Source: Lentinula raphanica | Lineage: Eukaryota; Basidiomycota; Agaricomycetes; Agaricales; Omphalotaceae | Assembly (NCBI GenBank): GCA_027919835.1 | Contig: JANVFP010000002.1 | Location: forward strand, 1,736,001 to 1,800,000 | Direction of reading: 5' to 3' | Length of the DNA stretch: 64,000 bases | Part shown: positions 60,511 to 64,000 of the stretch, piece after piece | Position numbering within the stretch: position 1 is the stretch's first letter | Layout: each line of letters opens with the position of its first letter | Program-made: the position numbers and the translations under genes | Notes under the pieces: generated by a model | What the model was told of the DNA's origin: nothing | The model's database searches: none | What the model saw: only the letters and a program-made list of their open reading frames with translations

Positions 60511-61727
60511 GTTACTGTTATGAAGCATAACATGTGCTCCAGCATTACCAACAAGCATCCCCCATATACCCCTGATTTTTCCTATTTTTCCCTTATTTTT
60601 CCTGATTTAGTCAGGCTTTAATGAGCTCTACCAGCCTTTTCTATGGTTGGCCGGGCTCTTGCCAAACTGGCGCTTACTCGGCGTCTCGGCATTTCAATGC
60701 AGAAGCGCCATATTTTACCTTCTCCCACGCTTCTTCTTCCTCCTCGCGCTAACGAGGTATAAAGTCGGTTCTTAGTATAATGCCTTATGACAGGTCACTT
60801 AGCACGAACACAGAGTACGACTTCACGGATTCGTCAATCAAATTGTATTTATAGCGAGGTGTGGGGCGTTGTCAGAGATTCCGCACTATCTTATATCTCA
60901 AGTCGAACGCAGTCTTGTAAGATCTTTTAGATCAGCAATACTGGTCAGCAGAACGAAGTGACACGGATATACCAGTCGTAAGATCTGGACTAAGGGGTTT
61001 GTTTTGAGTGGCTTCCACTCGGATAAGGGTTTTTAGGCTCGGAAAGCAACGGGGTACCAGACGTTATGGTAGACCAATCGATTCCGCTCCCGGGTGAAGC
61101 AGTACTGATCACTATTCTCAGTAAAACCTCGAAGATCACGCAGATCACCAATCACTACGTGTCAACTTGAACAGAGCCACCAAAACTCTGCACGTTCACT
61201 CGGCACAACCTGAGACCAAGTCCTCTGTATCTCCGGAACGGAGTCTACCTTCAACTAGCAAGTGACAGACACCAAGTCAAACCACTCAAAAGTCGGGCTT
61301 ATCGCGATGAAGTAACACACTTAATCTGCAAGGTCCGGTACGGCTTAGAAGCCTTTACTCCCACGTATGGATGAAAAGGATTACCAGTTCAGAGAGATCT
61401 GGGCGCGAAACTTGTTTCATCTGTGCGGATACAGGTCTTTAAGTACACTACAAAAAGTCCGATACCCGTATTTGTCCTTGATCTAGTAGATCTAGCTATT
61501 TCTACGGACGGAGTCCGGTAATATACACTTAAATAGTAAAATATGACTGAAACGATACAAACACGCAAGGAAATAGTAAGGAAAACAGAGAAAAAGATGA
61601 AACTTGTCCGTATTTCATCGTACTTTCGCCAGATCTAGAAGACCAAGCCAGTTCTGACCATGGTCTGTGCAGCATCCACATGCTAGGGTGCCTAACTCGT
61701 CAGAGTGGCTCCTGCCTGTGTTGCTCA

Positions 61728-62150
61728 AGTGTTTCCGACGAATTTGCTTCCGCGGAATGGTAGTGGTCTTCCCAAGTTAATGAGATAGACTCGTAACAGT
61801 GGTTGATCTCGTGGATCAGGTAGGTCTGGTCCGTAGCTTTCGAACGGTATGCATATAGCCTGGTGTTCTGGAGCGGACAACGGAGGTAAATGCTTCAGAA
61901 GTGTTTTCCGTAGGTTTCCGCGCGTTTCCGTGAGTGCTGGTCAAAGCTGTACATAGCATACGCTATATCCCAGTTTAGAACTTGAACATATGCGTGTTTC
62001 CGCTGCGGGTTTCACCCGTACTGCCACGGAAATGCTAGATCATCATGTTTCCGATGGTTTCCGCCACTTTGCGTAGGGTTTCCGTGTGGTAACTCGTCCG
62101 GATAGGCTCTAATCGTGTCTGGTCTGCTAGATCAAGTGAAATTTCCGTCA
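61728..62150 (+). repeat. Cluster of TTTCCG motifs
   Basis: About ten TTTCCG hexamers, mostly as GTTTCCG, occur in ~420 bp on the plus strand, some only 6-13 bases apart. Confidence 0.7.
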
Positions 62151-62428
62151 TCACAGCCAAGTACCAAACTCAGTTGTGCCGATCCGGCAGATCTTGATAC
62201 TAAGTCGATATTCCCTTGGTGTGCTCGTACCAGTAGTCAGCATTCTTGAAGGATCCCTGACCAAGGGTGCGAGCAATAGCTCTAAGTGGATATTCATGGC
62301 TGATCCTGCCAAAGGATCTGTATCCCAGCTTATACTGATACGAGTTTGACTGCTAGTTCGGGCTCACTACAGTCCTTATTGATACTATGCAATGGTCTAA
62401 GTTGATCTTTTTGATCATTGCACGCCTG

Positions 62429-62446
62429 CGCGGAAAAACCGCGCAA
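62429..62446. repeat. GCGCGG-AAAAA-CCGCGC hairpin
   Basis: A perfect 6-bp GC stem with an A-rich loop, within the LTR-like element. Confidence 0.75.
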
Positions 62447-63954
62447 CAGCGCCTCATCTTATCAGCTACCAACATCAACTTGGACAAGATAGGACCACCG
62501 GAACCACGTTGAGGACCACAGGACATCGTAGAGGGACGGTCAGAACGACGAGGACAGGGTTTAGAGGGTTGGAGGCCGCAATGACGCGGCCTGCCAACTA
62601 AAACTTCAATTCGTGCGTAGTCCATTCCTCTGAACGGATTACATCCAGACTAACGACATTCTGTTGTTAGAATGGAACAATCGTCGACGATTTCTGATCC
62701 TTTCCATGCATATCTGGCTCCCAGGGACCCCAACTAACCTTCGGCTCCGCCCCTTCATGCTAAATCCCCAGCTCCGCCTTGTTAACCTTGACTTCACACC
62801 CTCATTTTTCCATTCGGACCTCCGTCAACGCGTCCTAGTCATCTTTGGCTCATATTCACCCCGCTTAGTCATCCTTGGTGACGATACACAGCCGGCCAAC
62901 CATTCTTTGTGTTACCTCTCAGTCCCGCCTTGTCAACCACAACGTCGCACCTCCGTTTCCATTCGGAACTTATCCAGCTTAATTTTGTCATCCTCGGATC
63001 ATCTCTACATTGTTTAGTCGTTCTTGGTTATGATACATGCCTCGGCACCTCGTCCTGTTGATTCACCTTTACCACAACCCTCTCTTGTCATCCCTGGCTC
63101 ATACATGAGTCAGGTCATTCTGTCAACACCCCTTAGGCTGGTTTCTGTCATCGCTGGACTCTCCACATCATCCCTGATGACAATACACCCCGGCTCCTTG
63201 TATTGTGTCAGCTAAAACTTTGCAACCCCCACTTAAGTGTATCCGGCTTGTCTACGCATTGGGTGGCCTCATTTGGCTCCCCTTTGCGTCGGTCAATTCT
63301 CCCCAATCTTGTTTGGGTCCCGTGTACGTATCTTCGGCCATGGTTTGCTCCTTTCAATGACAGGCGGCTCAAAACGGGTCAAGGCGACTCCTCGCCTGTT
63401 GATGTTTCTTATTATTTCTTCATCTTCTATTTGTCATTAATTTGGCCGGGTCGATGCATATACCTACGTCGACCTGTGCCTTCATTTTTTGACTCATCGT
63501 TGAGTCATATCAACGACGCCTTACGCATCCCGGCTTTGGGATGTGTCATCACGATTATCATCGTGGTGATGCATCCCACAGCCAACATTTACTTTTATAT
63601 TACTTACCTTATATATCATTACCTACAGAAAACCTATATAAGTAGGTACATTTTGTGTATCCGATCCCCAGATTAGTTATTTTCAAAGGTTCTCAATGGT
63701 ATTGGTTTCTGCTCTACTTTCTCTCTAGTCTCTGGTGTAACTTCAAGTGTAACAACAACAACTACCAACAATCCTCAGTCCAGACCCTCGGTGTAGAACT
63801 TCTCCTGCTTAGCAGTTGTCTATGACGTTCATTTGGACGAATTGCTCGTAGCCTTCGTCTGTGGTGCCATCGAGGGTTAGAGCGTCGAGCACCCTAACAA
63901 TTACATAGAGATGTTCATTAGTCAATGTTCCATAACTATTTCAGCTTTACTTAA

Positions 63955-64000
63955 CATCAGCAAAACTGACCTGGTGCCTAGGCTGCCTAGAGATACCCCC
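63955..64000. mobile_element. CATCAG-family MITE, cut by window end
   Basis: It begins CATCAGCAAAACTGACC and continues with CTAGGCTGCCTAGAGATACCCCC, matching the inverse of the right end of 7170-7394. The preceding dinucleotide is AA. Confidence 0.9.

Larger units (their letters stand above)
60516..63899 (+). mobile_element. LTR-like element, longer relative of 32032-34372
   Basis: It starts TGTTATGAAGCATAACA and ends GAGCACCCTAACA, with TATA box CCTATATAAGTAGG near 63634 and the CGATCCCCAGAT segment after it. Flanking pentamers are GTTAC (60511-60515) and ATTAC (63900-63904), a 4/5 match. About 1.7 kb in the middle (60.75-62.5 kb) is absent from the spacer copy. It includes a cluster of TTTCCG motifs and a GCGCGG-AAAAA-CCGCGC hairpin. 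No gag-pol genes are visible; the open frames at 62664-63676 have no recognisable motifs. Confidence 0.75.

Noticed and set aside
62664..63676. Open frames of 117 and 157 residues near the right end
   Set aside because: Located in the LTR-like element; no retroelement or cellular motif recognisable.

Overview
The window looks like nuclear DNA of a mushroom-forming basidiomycete. The signs are many ~45-60 bp GT-AG introns (plus GC-AG ones), an AT-rich gene-poor background, a seven-helix membrane protein of a typical basidiomycete type, a Plavaka-like transposase, a BED-finger hAT element and a Tad1-like LINE. Species cannot be named from sequence alone.

Layout. (1) 1-1229: gene-free, low complexity. 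(2) 1229-~7440: a 5'-truncated LINE on the minus strand, cut by at least five short TIR elements (CATCAG family) and one unidentified insert. (3) ~7467-11095: a decayed hAT transposase on the plus strand, itself carrying an inverted-repeat insert with telomere-like DNA. (4) 11275-55306: a giant imperfect palindrome. The left arm (11275-31157) and right arm (37065-55306) each hold the same three genes: a BAHD/Tri3-like acyltransferase, a seven-helix membrane protein and a reducing polyketide synthase with a terminal thioester reductase. The two PKS copies point toward each other across a ~5.9 kb spacer (31158-37064) of transposon debris: a solo LTR with a perfect 5-bp target duplication, a gag-like remnant, a Plavaka fragment and several MITEs. 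(5) 55307-58916: mostly gene-free with a MITE. (6) 58917-60090: an alpha/beta hydrolase resembling fungal polyketide acyl-transferring hydrolases. (7) 60516-63899: a second, longer LTR-like repeat; another CATCAG element starts at 63955 and runs off the window.

Together the PKS, acyltransferase and hydrolase suggest a small biosynthetic gene cluster in which everything except the hydrolase was doubled by an inverted duplication. A reductive-release PKS would give an aldehyde or alcohol; the acyltransferase could esterify it and the hydrolase could move or release the polyketide chain. This pathway is inference. Both PKS copies carry one-base homopolymer indels, each in only one arm, so they are either decaying copies or uncorrected long-read assembly errors.

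The second main signal is the CATCAG element family: TIRs starting CATCAG(G/C)AAAA, mostly exact 2-bp target duplications of unrestricted sequence (TA, TG, TT, GA, GT, CG, CA) and a subterminal GAGATACCCCCC block. Removing three of them with one TSD copy restores in-frame LINE protein across each site (a fourth also joins in frame but with an imperfect TSD), and a filled/empty pair exists between the palindrome arms.
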